Counted from the stretch's first letter, positions 7,957-16,545 are shown. The stretch is 64,000 bases of DNA from Amycolatopsis vastitatis (GCF_002234595.1 NZ_NMUL01000060.1:1-64000); one strand, 5' to 3'. Program-made: numbers and translations. Notes: generated from the letters alone by a model not told the origin.

Positions 7957-9546
7957 TCAGTGCAGGTTCGCCACCGTCGCTCCCGCTCTGCGGCCGGAGA
8001 ACACGCAGTCGGCGATGGCCAGTCCACTGACGTAGGACTCCGAGCAGACGCCCACCGCGTTCCGTCCCGCCGCGTAGAGTCCTGGTATCGCGCTGCCGTC
8101 CGCGCGGATCACCGCGCCGGTCTCCTCCCGCACCGCGAGCCCGCCCAGCGTGATGATCGGGCAGGGAAAGCCGGGCTGGGTGCGCAGTGAGCAGTCCAGC
8201 GCGTAGTAGGGAGCCGTCTCGAGTGGACGGACGTGCTCGGCGTCCTTGCCCATCGCGTCCGGTTTCCCGGCCCGCGCATCGGCGTTGTACGCCTCGATCG
8301 TGCGGCGCATCCGGTCCGGGTCGGCCCCGATCCGGCCGGCCAGTTCCTCGAGTGTGCCTGCTGCGGCGTGACCGACGAGGAACAGGTACTTCATCTGCAT
8401 CCACTGGAACCACAGCGTCTGGCCGGGCAGCTGCCGTTTCGCGTCGTCGAGGATGCGCCGGTCCACGATCAGGTAGGCGCCGGCCGCCGGCTGCCGGGCG
8501 ATGTGGTCACCGATCTTGGCGCCGTAGAGGGTCTCGTTGCAGACCCGCTCGCCTTCGGTGTTCACCAGGACGCCGTCGACCAGCGCGATCGGCGGGTTGA
8601 AGAACCGCCAGGCGGACACCCGGTCCAAGCGGTCCGCGACCCCACCCGCCTCGACGCCGAGCCGGATGCCGGTCCCGTCGTCGCCGATGGTGCCCAGCGA
8701 CGAGCCGCCCTTGTAGGCGGGTGCGTGTTCGGCGAGCATCTTCCGGTTGAACACGAACCCGCCGGCAGCCAGGATCACGCCGCGGCGGGCCTGGAACCGC
8801 CGCACGACGCCGCGCCTGTGCTCCAGGTCGCGGATCGGGCGGTCGAGCATCCGGCCCAACGGCCGGTAGTAGACGTTGAGCTTGCGGTTCGCCTGCGCCA
8901 TCACCCGGTGGGCGAAGCGGGCGAAGGGCGCGGTGATCTCCCGGCACTCGACGCCGATCACGCGGCCGGACTCGTCGGTGAGCAGGCGGGCGGCCGCGGT
9001 CTGCCGGCGCACGGTGATCGGCCGGCGCGCCACCGCCTTGCGCAGTGCGGCGAACAGCGTCCGGCCCGACATCCCGGCGCCATGCGTGCGGTGGCCGCGC
9101 GGCGCCGGCGGCGCCTGGTCGCGGTACGGCGGCGCGAGCTCGTTTCCCGAGTAGTAGAGGTAGTAGTCGTTGGTCGGGTACGACGTCTTCCTCGGCGCCA
9201 TGCTGGCGTCGAACGGAACGCCGTTGTCCTCCAGCCAGCGGAGGTTCTCCACGCTCTGGGCGCAGAACCGTTTGAGGGTCGCTTCCGACACAGCGTCCCC
9301 GGTCTCCAGCCGCAGGTAAGCCAGCATCGCCTCCGCGCTGTCCGCAAACCCCGCCGCCACCTGCTGCCGGGTGCCGCCACCCGCATAGACGATGCCGCCG
9401 CTGATGGCCGTCGCCCCACCGCCGGAGAACCGGTCCACCACCAGCACTTCACAGCCCCGGTCGGCCGCTTCGATGGCGGCGCAGGCGCCCGCGCCGCCGA
9501 ATCCGACGATCACGACGTCGGCCTCGTCGTCCCAGGATCCGGACAT
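7957..9546 (-). CDS. FAD-dependent dehydrogenase of the 3-ketosteroid delta-1-dehydrogenase (KstD)/fumarate reductase family
   Basis: A 529-residue flavoprotein. The N-terminus has the FAD-binding motif VVIVGFGGAGACAAIEAA and the acidic strand end VLVVD; a second FAD contact is ILAAGGFVFN; the C-terminus ends GLYAAGRNAVGV and SYVSGLAIADCVFSGRRAG, as in KstD-type enzymes. Family members introduce a double bond into 3-ketosteroids or reduce ene groups; the substrate here is unknown. The start ATG at 9546 overlaps the P450 stop (TGATG), so the two are coupled. The pair shares operator-bearing DNA with the divergent aldehyde dehydrogenase operon, placing it in the CYP51/CYP123 regulon. Confidence 0.82.
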   Translation of the reverse strand: MSGSWDDEADVVIVGFGGAGACAAIEAADRGCEVLVVDRFSGGGATAISGGIVYAGGGTRQQVAAGFADSAEAMLAYLRLETGDAVSEATLKRFCAQSVENLRWLEDNGVPFDASMAPRKTSYPTNDYYLYYSGNELAPPYRDQAPPAPRGHRTHGAGMSGRTLFAALRKAVARRPITVRRQTAAARLLTDESGRVIGVECREITAPFARFAHRVMAQANRKLNVYYRPLGRMLDRPIRDLEHRRGVVRRFQARRGVILAAGGFVFNRKMLAEHAPAYKGGSSLGTIGDDGTGIRLGVEAGGVADRLDRVSAWRFFNPPIALVDGVLVNTEGERVCNETLYGAKIGDHIARQPAAGAYLIVDRRILDDAKRQLPGQTLWFQWMQMKYLFLVGHAAAGTLEELAGRIGADPDRMRRTIEAYNADARAGKPDAMGKDAEHVRPLETAPYYALDCSLRTQPGFPCPIITLGGLAVREETGAVIRADGSAIPGLYAAGRNAVGVCSESYVSGLAIADCVFSGRRAGATVANLH

Positions 9547-10742
9547 CAGACCCGTTCCGGCTTGAACGTCACCGGCATCGACTGGATACCCGACACGAAG
9601 TTGGCCGGGCACCGTGGCAGGGGAACCTTGGCCTCCTCGGCCAGCCGGAGCTCGGGCAGCCGGGTGAACAGCCGGCTGAACATCTCCTCGAGCTCGAGCC
9701 GGGCGAGGCGGCTGCCGAGGCAGAAATGCGCTCCGAAGCCGAAGGCGACGTGGTCGTTCGGCTGCCGGGTGATGTCGAACTCGTCCGGCCGCTCGAACAC
9801 CTCCTCGTCCCGGTTGGCGGACGGGTAGAGCAGCAGCACCTTCTCCCCCGCCCGGATCTCGGTGTCGCCGATGGTGGTGTCGGCAGTGGCGGTCCGCGCC
9901 ATGTTCTTGATCGGTGACACCCAGCGGAGCATCTCGTCGAGCGCGGTCGGCAACAGGCCGGGATCGGCGCGCAGCCGCGCGTGCTGGTCCGGGTGGGCGA
10001 GCAACGCCTCCATGCCGCCGCTGAGCACGTGGCGGGTGGTCTCGTCCCCGGCGATGAGGATCAGCAGGGTCTCCATGGTGAGCGAGTCGTCGGCGAGCCG
10101 GTCGCCGTCGACCTCGGCGTTCGCGAGGATGCCGATGAGGTCGCTCTCGCAGCCGTCGCGCCGCCGCTGCGCCGTCCTTTCGGCGATATAGCCGGTGTAC
10201 TCGCTGAACGCCGTCATCGCGCGGGGCAGCGCGCCGGGGTCGGGCGAGCCCAGCGCCCCCATCATGTCGTCCGACCAGCGAAGCAGGTCGGGGCGGCCCT
10301 CCGGCTCGACGCCGAGCATGTCCCCTATCACGAACAACGGCAGGGGCGCCGCGAGATCTCGCACGAAGTCGCATTCCCCCCGTTCGCGGACACGGTCGAT
10401 CAGGTAGTCGCAGATCTCGCCGATCGCGGTCCGGCGCGCCTCCACGGCCTTGGGCCGGAAGCCCGTGTCGACCAGACGCCGTCGCCGTCGATGTTCGGGA
10501 TCGTCCATGTCGATCATGTACGGCATGGCGGCCTGGTCGGGACGAATGCCCTCGGCGTTCGAGAACAGCGCCGGCGCGGCGGCGACGGCCTTGATGTCGT
10601 GGTACCGGGTCACGCCCCACACACCCGACCGGGAATCTCGATAAACGGGCTGGTTCCGCCGCAGCCACGCGAACGCGGGATACGGATCGCCGGCGTAGAA
10701 CGCCCCGTCGAGGAGGCTGACGTCCGGAGCACCGTCGCTCAT
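9546..10742 (-). CDS. cyp142: cytochrome P450, CYP142-like
   Basis: A 398-residue soluble P450. The I-helix motif is IAGDETTRHVLSGG, the ExxR region is EMLRWVSPIKNMAR, and the haem loop is FGFGAHFCLGSRLARLE. Blocks such as SNAEGIRPDQ, MIDMDDPEHR, RGECDFVRDLAAPLP and PANFVSGIQSMPV closely resemble CYP142 of mycobacteria, which oxidises the cholesterol side chain at C26/27. Steroid or isoprenoid oxidation is therefore likely but unproved. ATG 10742 is preferred, with GGGAGGA seven bases upstream. An in-frame ATG at 10808 lies within an operator-like palindrome and would add 22 residues. The gene is first in an operon with the KstD-like enzyme. Confidence 0.85.
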   Translation of the reverse strand: MSDGAPDVSLLDGAFYAGDPYPAFAWLRRNQPVYRDSRSGVWGVTRYHDIKAVAAAPALFSNAEGIRPDQAAMPYMIDMDDPEHRRRRRLVDTGFRPKAVEARRTAIGEICDYLIDRVRERGECDFVRDLAAPLPLFVIGDMLGVEPEGRPDLLRWSDDMMGALGSPDPGALPRAMTAFSEYTGYIAERTAQRRRDGCESDLIGILANAEVDGDRLADDSLTMETLLILIAGDETTRHVLSGGMEALLAHPDQHARLRADPGLLPTALDEMLRWVSPIKNMARTATADTTIGDTEIRAGEKVLLLYPSANRDEEVFERPDEFDITRQPNDHVAFGFGAHFCLGSRLARLELEEMFSRLFTRLPELRLAEEAKVPLPRCPANFVSGIQSMPVTFKPERV

Positions 10743-10793
10743 ACCCGTTCCTCCCTCGCCCGGGTTCTTGCCGGCACCTGCACCGAAGCCAAC

Positions 10794-10807
10794 TTGACAG
10801 CTGTCCA
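10794..10807. promoter_or_regulatory. operator A of the CYP51/CYP123 regulon (TGGACAnnTGTCCA type)
   Basis: The sequence TTGACAGCTGTCCA matches 11 of the 12 specified positions of the palindrome repeated at 10855, 14652 and 20093. It lies upstream of the P450/KstD-like operon on the minus strand. Confidence 0.6.
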
Positions 10808-10824
10808 TACGCTTGTCAACGCGC

Positions 10825-10868
10825 TTGCGTCGGACATGACGACAAACTATCGTCTGGACACATGTCCA
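10825..10868 (+). promoter_or_regulatory. promoter and operator B of the aldehyde dehydrogenase operon
   Basis: A -35-like TTGCGT (10825-10830) and a -10 TATCGT (10848-10853) are 17 bases apart. The perfect palindrome TGGACACATGTCCA (10855-10868) begins one base after the -10 and contains the ATG start of the aldehyde dehydrogenase at 10862. Initiation at the usual distance would give a leaderless mRNA, and a repressor on the site would cover the transcription start. Confidence 0.7.
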
Positions 10869-12340
10869 GCCACAATGCCTTCTGGCGGGGTGAATCTTCG
10901 AGGCTGCTCGTCGACGGCACGCTGCGGCACGGCCGCGCCGGCGAGTTCCCCACGCTCAACCCGGCGACGGAGGAGGTGCTCGGCTTGGCGGCGAACGCCG
11001 ACGCCGCCGATCTGGACGACGCCGTCGGCGCCGCGCGCCGCGCCTTCGACGACACGGACTGGTCCCGCGACACCGCTCTGCGGACCGGTTGCCTTCGGCA
11101 GCTCAACGAGGTGCTGCGGGCCCACGGCGACGACCTGCGCGCGCTGACCGTGGCCGAGGCGGGTGTCCCGGTCGCCCTGACGTACGGCCCGCAGCTGGAC
11201 ATTCCGGTCGCGGACCTCATGTGGTTCGCCGATCTCGCGGACGGCTACGCCTGGAGTCAAGACCTCGGCGTCGCTGCGCCCATGGGGGTGCGCAGCCGGC
11301 GCACGGTCCGGCGGGAGCCGGCCGGGGTGATCGCCGCGATCACGCCGTGGAACTTCCCGCACCAGATCACGTTCGCCAAGCTCGGGCCCGCACTCGCCGC
11401 AGGCAACACCGTGGTGCTCAAGCCCGCCCCGGACACGCCGTGGTGCGCCGCCGCGCTCGGCCGTCTGATCGCCGAGAAGACAGACTTCCCACCCGGCGTG
11501 ATCAACATCGTCACCTCCGCCGACCACAGCATCGGCGCCCGGTTGACCGACGACCCCCGGGTCGACCTCGTCTCGTTCACCGGCTCCACCGCCACCGGAC
11601 GGTCGGTGATGACCACGGCGGCCCGGACCTTGAAGAAGGTCTTCCTGGAACTCGGCGGGAAGTCCGCCTGTGTCGTGCTCGACGACGCCGACCTGGCGGC
11701 GGCGTGTGCGATGGCCGCGTTCATGGTGTGCACGCACGCCGGGCAGGGCTGCGCGCTGGCGACCCGGCTTCTCGTGCCACGCACCCGTTACGACGAGGCG
11801 GTGGAGGCGACCGTCGCGGCCATGAGCCGCATCCGCTGCGGCGATCCCACCGACCGCCGGACCATCTGCGGACCGCTGATCTCCGCCCGGCAGCGCGACC
11901 GCGTCGAGGGCTACCTCGCGCTCGCCGCGGACGAGGGCGGCAAGATCGTCTGCGGCGGTGGCCGCCCCGCCAAGCACCCGAAGGGTTTCTACGTCGAGCC
12001 GACGCTGATCGCCGGCCTGACCAACGACACCCGGGTGGCGCGGGAGGAGATCTTCGGTCCGGTGCTGGTGATCCTGCCGCACGACGGCGACGACGACGCG
12101 GTGCGCATCGCCAACGACTCGCCCTACGGCCTGTCCGGCGCCGTCCACGGCACCGACCCGGACCGCGCCCGATCGGTGGCCGCCCGGATCCGGACCGGCA
12201 CGCTCAGCGTCAACGGCGCGGTCTGGTACTCGGCCGACGCGCCGTTCGGCGGCTACAAGCAGTCCGGGATCGGCCGCGAGATGGGTGTGGCCGGTTTCGA
12301 GGAGTACCTGGAAACCAAGCTCATCGCCGAACCCGCATAG
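10862..12340 (+). CDS. NAD(P)-dependent aldehyde dehydrogenase (AldA-like)
   Basis: A 492-residue aldehyde dehydrogenase. It has the cofactor block ITPWNFPHQITFAKLGPAL, the general-base Glu in FLELGGKSACVVLDD (about residue 263), the catalytic Cys in AGQGCALATR (about 297) and the EEIFGPVLVI block. It should oxidise an aldehyde to the acid, perhaps one made by the neighbouring P450s and SDRs. The ATG lies at the centre of a regulon operator behind a good -10, so translation is probably leaderless. It heads an operon with an SDR and a CMD-family protein. The same trio near cyp51 in mycobacteria (Rv0768, Rv0769, Rv0771) supports a shared role. Confidence 0.9.
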   Translation: MSSHNAFWRGESSRLLVDGTLRHGRAGEFPTLNPATEEVLGLAANADAADLDDAVGAARRAFDDTDWSRDTALRTGCLRQLNEVLRAHGDDLRALTVAEAGVPVALTYGPQLDIPVADLMWFADLADGYAWSQDLGVAAPMGVRSRRTVRREPAGVIAAITPWNFPHQITFAKLGPALAAGNTVVLKPAPDTPWCAAALGRLIAEKTDFPPGVINIVTSADHSIGARLTDDPRVDLVSFTGSTATGRSVMTTAARTLKKVFLELGGKSACVVLDDADLAAACAMAAFMVCTHAGQGCALATRLLVPRTRYDEAVEATVAAMSRIRCGDPTDRRTICGPLISARQRDRVEGYLALAADEGGKIVCGGGRPAKHPKGFYVEPTLIAGLTNDTRVAREEIFGPVLVILPHDGDDDAVRIANDSPYGLSGAVHGTDPDRARSVAARIRTGTLSVNGAVWYSADAPFGGYKQSGIGREMGVAGFEEYLETKLIAEPA

Positions 12341-12353
12341 AAGGGGAGAACCC

Positions 12354-13103
12354 GTGGGTCGATTCGACGAGAAGGTCGCCATCGTCACCGGCGCGGCACA
12401 AGGCATCGGCGAGGCCTACGCCCGCGCCCTCGCCCGCGAGGGGGCCGGCGTGGTCGTGGCGGACCTCAACACCGACCTCGGCGAACAGGTCGCGAAACAG
12501 ATCACCGCCGAGGGTGGCACCGCGGTGTGCACCAGGGTCGACGTCTCCGACCCCGGCTCCGCAACCGCGCTGGCCGAGTCCACAGCAGACCGTTTCGGCG
12601 GCATCGACTTCCTGGTCAACAACGCCGCGATCTACGGCGACATGAAACTGAACCTGCTGCTGAAGGTGGACTGGGACTACTACAAGAGGTTCATGGGCGT
12701 GAACTTCGACGGAGCCCTGCTGTGCACCCGTGCCGTCGTGCCTCACATGAAGAAACGCGGAGGCAGCGCGATCGTCAACCAGTCCTCCACCGCGGCCTGG
12801 ACCTACTCGTCCTTCTACGGCTTGGCCAAGGCCGGGATCAACGGTCTCACCCAGCAGCTCGCGACCGAGCTGGGCTGGTCGGGGATCCGCGTCAACGCCA
12901 TCGCGCCCGGCCCCATCGACACCGAGGCCACCCGCGCCGTGACCCCACCCGAGATCGTCAAGGAGATGGTCGGCCGGTTGCCGATCAGCCGCATGGGCAC
13001 CCCGGCCGACCTCGTCGGGATGTGCCTGTTCCTGCTGTCCGAAGAGGCCGGCTGGATCACCGGGCAGATCTTCAACGTCGACGGCGGGCAGGTCCTGCGA
13101 TGA
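12354..13103 (+). CDS. short-chain dehydrogenase/reductase (classical SDR)
   Basis: A 249-residue SDR. The NAD(P) motif is TGAAQGIGEAYA near residue 15, followed by NNAAIYGD, the catalytic Ser in VNQSSTAAW, the YxxxK pair in FYGLAKAGINGL (about residue 155) and the C-terminal block FNVDGGQV. The GTG at 12354 is chosen because AAGGGGAGAA precedes it; longer frames lack a site. It lies 13 bases after the aldehyde dehydrogenase stop and overlaps the next gene by ATGA. It probably oxidises or reduces a hydroxyl on the same substrate handled by the P450 enzymes. It is similar in context to Rv0769. Confidence 0.88.
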   Translation: MGRFDEKVAIVTGAAQGIGEAYARALAREGAGVVVADLNTDLGEQVAKQITAEGGTAVCTRVDVSDPGSATALAESTADRFGGIDFLVNNAAIYGDMKLNLLLKVDWDYYKRFMGVNFDGALLCTRAVVPHMKKRGGSAIVNQSSTAAWTYSSFYGLAKAGINGLTQQLATELGWSGIRVNAIAPGPIDTEATRAVTPPEIVKEMVGRLPISRMGTPADLVGMCLFLLSEEAGWITGQIFNVDGGQVLR

Positions 13104-13471
13104 CCGACAACCGCAGGCGCGGCCTCGACATGATGCGCCTGGTCTACGGCTGGGAGATGACCGACCAGCCCGGCGAGTTCTTCGCGCAGACCGTCGATCA
13201 TCTGTTCGCCGAGATCTGGACCAGGCCGGGACTGTCCCTGCGCGACCGCCGGCTCCTCCTGCTGGGGGCGATCACGGCACAGGGTCTCGACGAAATCGCC
13301 ACGATCCAGGCCACCGCCGCACTGCACAACGAAGAACTCGACGCCGACCAACTGCGCGAGGCGGTCCTGTTCCTCACCCACTACGTCGGCTGGCCACTGG
13401 GCACCAAGCTGTTCACGGCTGTCGAGAAGGTGATCGCGAAACACGAGAAAGCCGGTGAGAACGGTTCCTAG
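13100..13471 (+). CDS. carboxymuconolactone decarboxylase (CMD/AhpD-like) family protein
   Basis: A 123-residue helical protein with the CMD-family layout: GLSLRDRRLLLLGAITAQG, then LHNEELDADQLREAVL and FLTHYVGWPLGTKLF. The CxxC pair of peroxidase-type AhpD proteins is absent, so it belongs to the gamma-carboxymuconolactone decarboxylase side, whose members act in ring-cleavage pathways or have unknown roles. The start ATG overlaps the SDR stop (ATGA) and the 3' end overlaps the convergent CYP123-like gene by four bases. Its position parallels Rv0771 in the mycobacterial cyp51 region. Confidence 0.85.
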   Translation: MTDNRRRGLDMMRLVYGWEMTDQPGEFFAQTVDHLFAEIWTRPGLSLRDRRLLLLGAITAQGLDEIATIQATAALHNEELDADQLREAVLFLTHYVGWPLGTKLFTAVEKVIAKHEKAGENGS

Positions 13472-14649
13472 CGGGCGGTGATCCTGGCCGGCAAGGTGGC
13501 GAACCCGCGTACGTTCGTCGAGTGCACGCGCTCCGCGGCCGCGTCGTCGATCTCGTAGTCCGCGACGCGGCCGACGATTTCCGTCAGCGCGACCCGCGCC
13601 TCCAACCGCGCCAGTGACGCGCCGAGACAGAAGTGCACCCCCGCGCCGAAACTGGCCAGCTGGTGGTTGAATTCGCGGCCGATGCGATAGGAGTCCCCGC
13701 CGGGGAAGGCGTCCTCGTCCCGGTTGGCCGACCCGATCAGGAGCAGCACCCGCGCGCCCTCCGGGACCGTCCGCCCGTGGTACTCGAGATCCGTGGCCGC
13801 CGTGCGCACGATGATCTGGCTCGAGGTGTCATAGCGCAGTGTCTCCTCGACCCACGCCGGCACCAGCGCCGCGTCGGCCAGCACCCGCGTGCGCTCATCG
13901 GGATTGCGCCAGGCCCAGTAGAGCGCGTTCCCGAGCAGCTTGGTGGTGGTCTCGTTGCCCGCGACGACCATCAGGAACACGAAGCCGATGACCTCCTCGT
14001 CCTTGAGACGCTCGCCGTCGATCTCCGCGTCCAGCAGCGCCGAGACCAGGTCCTCGCCGCGGTGGCGCCGCCGCTGCGCGAGCATGTCCGCGTAGTACCC
14101 CGCCAGTTCGATGGCCGCCTCGACGGCCGGAGGTGGCACGTCCAGCACGCCGTCCTCGCGGTGCATGACGGTGTCGGCCAGGGCACGCAGCCGATCCCGG
14201 TCCGCCGCGGGCACCCCGAGCAGCTCGGAGATCACGTCCATCGGCAGCTTGCCGGCGAACTCGCCGATGACGTCGAACTCCTTGCGCTCCAATGCCTTGT
14301 CGAGGTGCTGCCGGGTCAGCTCCGCGACCCGTCCTTCGAGTTCCCGCACCCGCCGGGGGGTGAAACCGCGTGACACCAACGCACGCATGCGCAGGTGGCG
14401 CGGCTCGTCCATGGCCAGGAAGGACATCGTCCTGTGCGCGTGCGGCCCGTAGGCCAGCGGGTCCAGCGATACGCCGTTGGCACTGGACAACCTTACGTTG
14501 TCGCGGAAACCCGCGGTCACGTCGGCATACCGGGACAGCGCCCAGAAATCCAGCTCCTCGTTGCGGTAGAGCGGCGCGTGCGCACGTAACCACGCATACG
14601 TGGGATACGGATCCTCGTGGAAGTCGTAGGCGTACGGGTTGAACGTCAT
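13468..14649 (-). CDS. cyp123: cytochrome P450, CYP123-like
   Basis: A 393-residue P450. The I-helix motif is VVAGNETTTKLLGNALYW, the ExxR block is EETLRYDTSSQII, the haem loop is FGAGVHFCLGASLARLEAR, and the end carries VHSTNVRGFATLP. The opening YAYDFHEDPYPTYAWLR and the DTSSQI and NVRGFA blocks strongly recall mycobacterial CYP123, which is also a neighbour of cyp51. Substrate unknown. The start ATG at 14649 overlaps a tiny upstream frame that opens inside operator C. The gene is divergent from the beta-hydroxyacid dehydrogenase gene at 14710. Confidence 0.87.
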   Translation of the reverse strand: MTFNPYAYDFHEDPYPTYAWLRAHAPLYRNEELDFWALSRYADVTAGFRDNVRLSSANGVSLDPLAYGPHAHRTMSFLAMDEPRHLRMRALVSRGFTPRRVRELEGRVAELTRQHLDKALERKEFDVIGEFAGKLPMDVISELLGVPAADRDRLRALADTVMHREDGVLDVPPPAVEAAIELAGYYADMLAQRRRHRGEDLVSALLDAEIDGERLKDEEVIGFVFLMVVAGNETTTKLLGNALYWAWRNPDERTRVLADAALVPAWVEETLRYDTSSQIIVRTAATDLEYHGRTVPEGARVLLLIGSANRDEDAFPGGDSYRIGREFNHQLASFGAGVHFCLGASLARLEARVALTEIVGRVADYEIDDAAAERVHSTNVRGFATLPARITAR

Positions 14650-14660
14650 ACTGGACACAT
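14646..14660 (-). other. four-codon upstream frame in the CYP123 promoter
   Basis: On the minus strand the ATG inside operator C opens the frame MCPV, whose TGA overlaps the P450 start (ATGA). A TACTGT -10 lies six bases before this ATG and a TAGACA -35 a further 18 bases up, so transcription could begin at or near it. Whether it is translated is unknown. Confidence 0.35.
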
Positions 14661-14665
14661 GTCCA
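14652..14665. promoter_or_regulatory. operator C of the CYP51/CYP123 regulon
   Basis: The sequence is a perfect TGGACACATGTCCA, identical to operator B. It lies between the CYP123 start and the divergent dehydrogenase and overlaps the predicted P450 transcription start. Confidence 0.7.
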
Positions 14666-14709
14666 GACAGTACTCTACAGTCCAGGCGGATGTCTATTCC
14701 TAGGAGGCA

Positions 14710-15558
14710 ATGGTGAAACCGGTGGGTTTCGTCGGTCTCGGCCAGATGGGAGCGCCGATGGCGCGGCGGCTGCTGGGCTGGCCCGGTGGTCTTGTCGTCC
14801 ACGACGTCCGGCCCGACGCGCTGGTGCCGTTCATCGAGGCCGGCGCCCGCGTGGCGGGCAGTCCCCGCGAGGTGGCCGAGTCCGCCGAGGTGATCTCGCT
14901 GATGGTCCGCGACGACGCCCAGGTCGAGGAGGTGCTGTCGGGACCGGCCGGCCTGCTGGAGACGGCCACCCCCGGCACGGTCGTCGCCATCCACTCCACC
15001 ATCGCCGCCGGTACCGCGACCCGGCTGGCGGAAGCCCACGGGCCGCTCGGGATCGAGATCGTGGACGCACCGGTTTCCGGCGGTGCGCCCGGCGCGGCCA
15101 AGGGTGACCTCGCCGTCATGGTCGGCGCCACGGACTCCGCGTTCGAGCGTTGCCGCGACGTGTTCGCGCTGTGGGCCGGCCACACCATGCACGCGGGCCT
15201 CCCGGGCGCCGGCACCCGCGCGAAGCTGGCACGCAACCTCCTGCACTTCGTGTCCTTCGCCGCGGCGGCCGAAGCCCAGCGCCTCGCGGAGGCGGCCGGA
15301 CTGGACCTGCTCGAACTGGGCAAGGTCGTGCGGCACACCGACGCCATCACCGGCGGACCCGGCGCGATCATGCGGCGCCCCACGACCGCGCCGGTCGCGG
15401 CCGACGACGGCTGGTACCCGATCCTGTCGCACGTACGAGATCTGGGGCACAAGGACCTCACGCTGGCGATCGCGCTCGGGGAGGAACTCGAAGTGGACAC
15501 CCCACTCGCCCGCTTGGCGCTGGAGCGACTCGCCGCCGGCCTCGGCGTCGTGCCCTGA
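14710..15558 (+). CDS. beta-hydroxyacid dehydrogenase (3-hydroxyisobutyrate dehydrogenase-like)
   Basis: A 282-residue enzyme with the NAD(P) motif GFVGLGQMGAPMARRLL at the N-terminus, the substrate-binding block DAPVSGGAPGAAKGDL, and the catalytic-lysine helix GAGTRAKLARNLL around residue 170. The family reduces or oxidises short beta-hydroxyacids or semialdehydes; this member's substrate is not evident. TAGGAGG lies just before the ATG, so translation is not leaderless here. It shares the operator C region with the divergent CYP123 gene and runs into the TetR gene. Rv0770 has the same relative position in the mycobacterial cluster. Confidence 0.87.
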   Translation: MVKPVGFVGLGQMGAPMARRLLGWPGGLVVHDVRPDALVPFIEAGARVAGSPREVAESAEVISLMVRDDAQVEEVLSGPAGLLETATPGTVVAIHSTIAAGTATRLAEAHGPLGIEIVDAPVSGGAPGAAKGDLAVMVGATDSAFERCRDVFALWAGHTMHAGLPGAGTRAKLARNLLHFVSFAAAAEAQRLAEAAGLDLLELGKVVRHTDAITGGPGAIMRRPTTAPVAADDGWYPILSHVRDLGHKDLTLAIALGEELEVDTPLARLALERLAAGLGVVP

Positions 15559-15580
15559 CAGCTGTCCGGACAGATATCAT
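15555..15580 (+). promoter_or_regulatory. operator D and -10 element of the TetR gene
   Basis: The dehydrogenase stop is embedded in CTGACAGCTGTCCG (9 of 12 consensus positions), which overlaps the perfect palindrome CTGTCCGGACAG at 15562-15573. A TATCAT -10 (15575-15580) and another TGTGGACA half-site follow. The arrangement suggests that the TetR gene is autoregulated. No good -35 is visible. Confidence 0.5.
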
Positions 15581-15586
15581 GTGGAC

Positions 15587-15610
15587 ATGACCGAGAGCCC
15601 GGCACCGTGA
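15587..15610 (+). other. seven-codon upstream frame leading into the TetR gene
   Basis: An ATG six bases after the TATCAT -10 opens MTESPAP. Its TGA stop overlaps the TetR start (TGATG at 15608-15612). It matches the pattern of tiny frames at 14660 and 20100 and may couple translation to the main gene; it is unproved. Confidence 0.35.
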
Positions 15611-16206
15611 TGGAACCCGTACGCCGCATCGTCGACGGCCGCCGCGCCGACACGGTCCAGCGCCTGCTCACCGCCGCGCTCAACGAGGTCCGCTCTGTCC
15701 CCTACAGCGACCTCACGGTCCGTTCGGTGGCCAAACGCGCCGAGGTCTCCCCCGCGACGGCCTACACCTACTTCTCCTCCAAGGAGCACCTGGTCTGCGG
15801 GATCCTGTGGCAGCAACTGCAGGACCTCCCGGCGCCGCCGGCCACACCGCGCCGGTCCCCGTCGGCCGCACTCGCCGCCGCGGTCCACGGCGTCACCGAC
15901 GTGTTCACCAAAGAGCCGGAGCTGAGCCGGGCATGCACCATCGCCCTGCTCACCGACGACCCCGAAGTACGGCGCCTCCGCGACCAGATCGGCACCGCAC
16001 TCCTCCGCCGGGCCGGCGACGCGATCGGACCCATGCCGACGGCGGCCCGCGAGACGTTCGCCATGGCCTTCATCGGCGCCCTGGTCCTCGCCGGCACCGG
16101 CTACATGACCTTCGAGGACCTCCCCGGCCGGCTCGGCAAGGTGACCGACCTGCTGCTCGCCGACACCCGCCGTCGCGCGAAGGATCCGAAGCGGCGCGAC
16201 TCCTAG
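15610..16206 (+). CDS. TetR-family transcriptional regulator, probable regulator of the P450 cluster
   Basis: A 198-residue protein. The N-terminal HTH reads YSDLTVRSVAKRAEVSPATA followed by YTYFSSKEHLV, typical of TetR; the remainder is a helical ligand-binding domain. TetR proteins usually repress their own and neighbouring promoters until they bind a small ligand. Operator-like palindromes overlap its own promoter and four other sites in this cluster, so it is the natural candidate for their reader, by inference. The ATG at 15610 overlaps the stop of a tiny upstream frame; a GTG one codon earlier is possible. An IS701 fragment abuts the 3' end. Confidence 0.85.
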   Translation: MEPVRRIVDGRRADTVQRLLTAALNEVRSVPYSDLTVRSVAKRAEVSPATAYTYFSSKEHLVCGILWQQLQDLPAPPATPRRSPSAALAAAVHGVTDVFTKEPELSRACTIALLTDDPEVRRLRDQIGTALLRRAGDAIGPMPTAARETFAMAFIGALVLAGTGYMTFEDLPGRLGKVTDLLLADTRRRAKDPKRRDS

Positions 16207-16545
16207 CGCTGGACGCCGACCGTGCCGGTGCCCTTCTTCACGTCGCCGGTCTCGTCGACCACCAGCACCGCCTGGTCGTCGTGGAGATGCTCCACCACGT
16301 AGCCGCGCACGTCGTCGCGGACGGTGTCGGCGTACCACTTCGCCCGCCCCAGCAGGTGCTGCATTCCGTCGGGGGTCGCCTCCCCGGCCCACTCGGCCAT
16401 TGTCCAGCAGTTCTTTCGTGGCAGGTCCGACAGCAGCCCGAGTACCAACTGGCTGACTCGGCGGCGGGGTTCGACCCGCGCGAACCGTCCCGCGATCCGG
16501 CCCATCAGGCCCTCGAACGCCTCCTGCCAGCGGGCAGGGTCTCCG
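16203..16545 (-). pseudogene. IS701-family transposase, N-terminal remnant
   Basis: The frame encodes EAFEGLMGRIAGRFARVEP, then GMQHLLGRAKWYADTVRDDV and VLVVDETGDVKKGTGTVGVQR, the recognisable first third of an IS701 transposase including the first catalytic Asp (VVDETG). Homology ends at VGVQR, where the next codon is a stop that overlaps the end of the TetR gene. The start region is also damaged. The junction falls exactly at the TetR stop codon. Confidence 0.85.

Noticed and set aside
7957..10668. One long minus-strand frame covering both the flavoprotein and the P450 region (about 900 codons)
   Set aside because: The part above 9546 is the CYP142-like gene read out of frame; its Arg/Pro/Gly-rich text has no P450 or FAD motif. 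The real start at 9546 is set by the TGATG overlap.
11089..12645. A 518-codon plus-strand frame inside the aldehyde dehydrogenase/SDR genes
   Set aside because: Arg/Pro-rich shadow frame typical of high-GC DNA; the aldehyde dehydrogenase and SDR frames carry all motifs.
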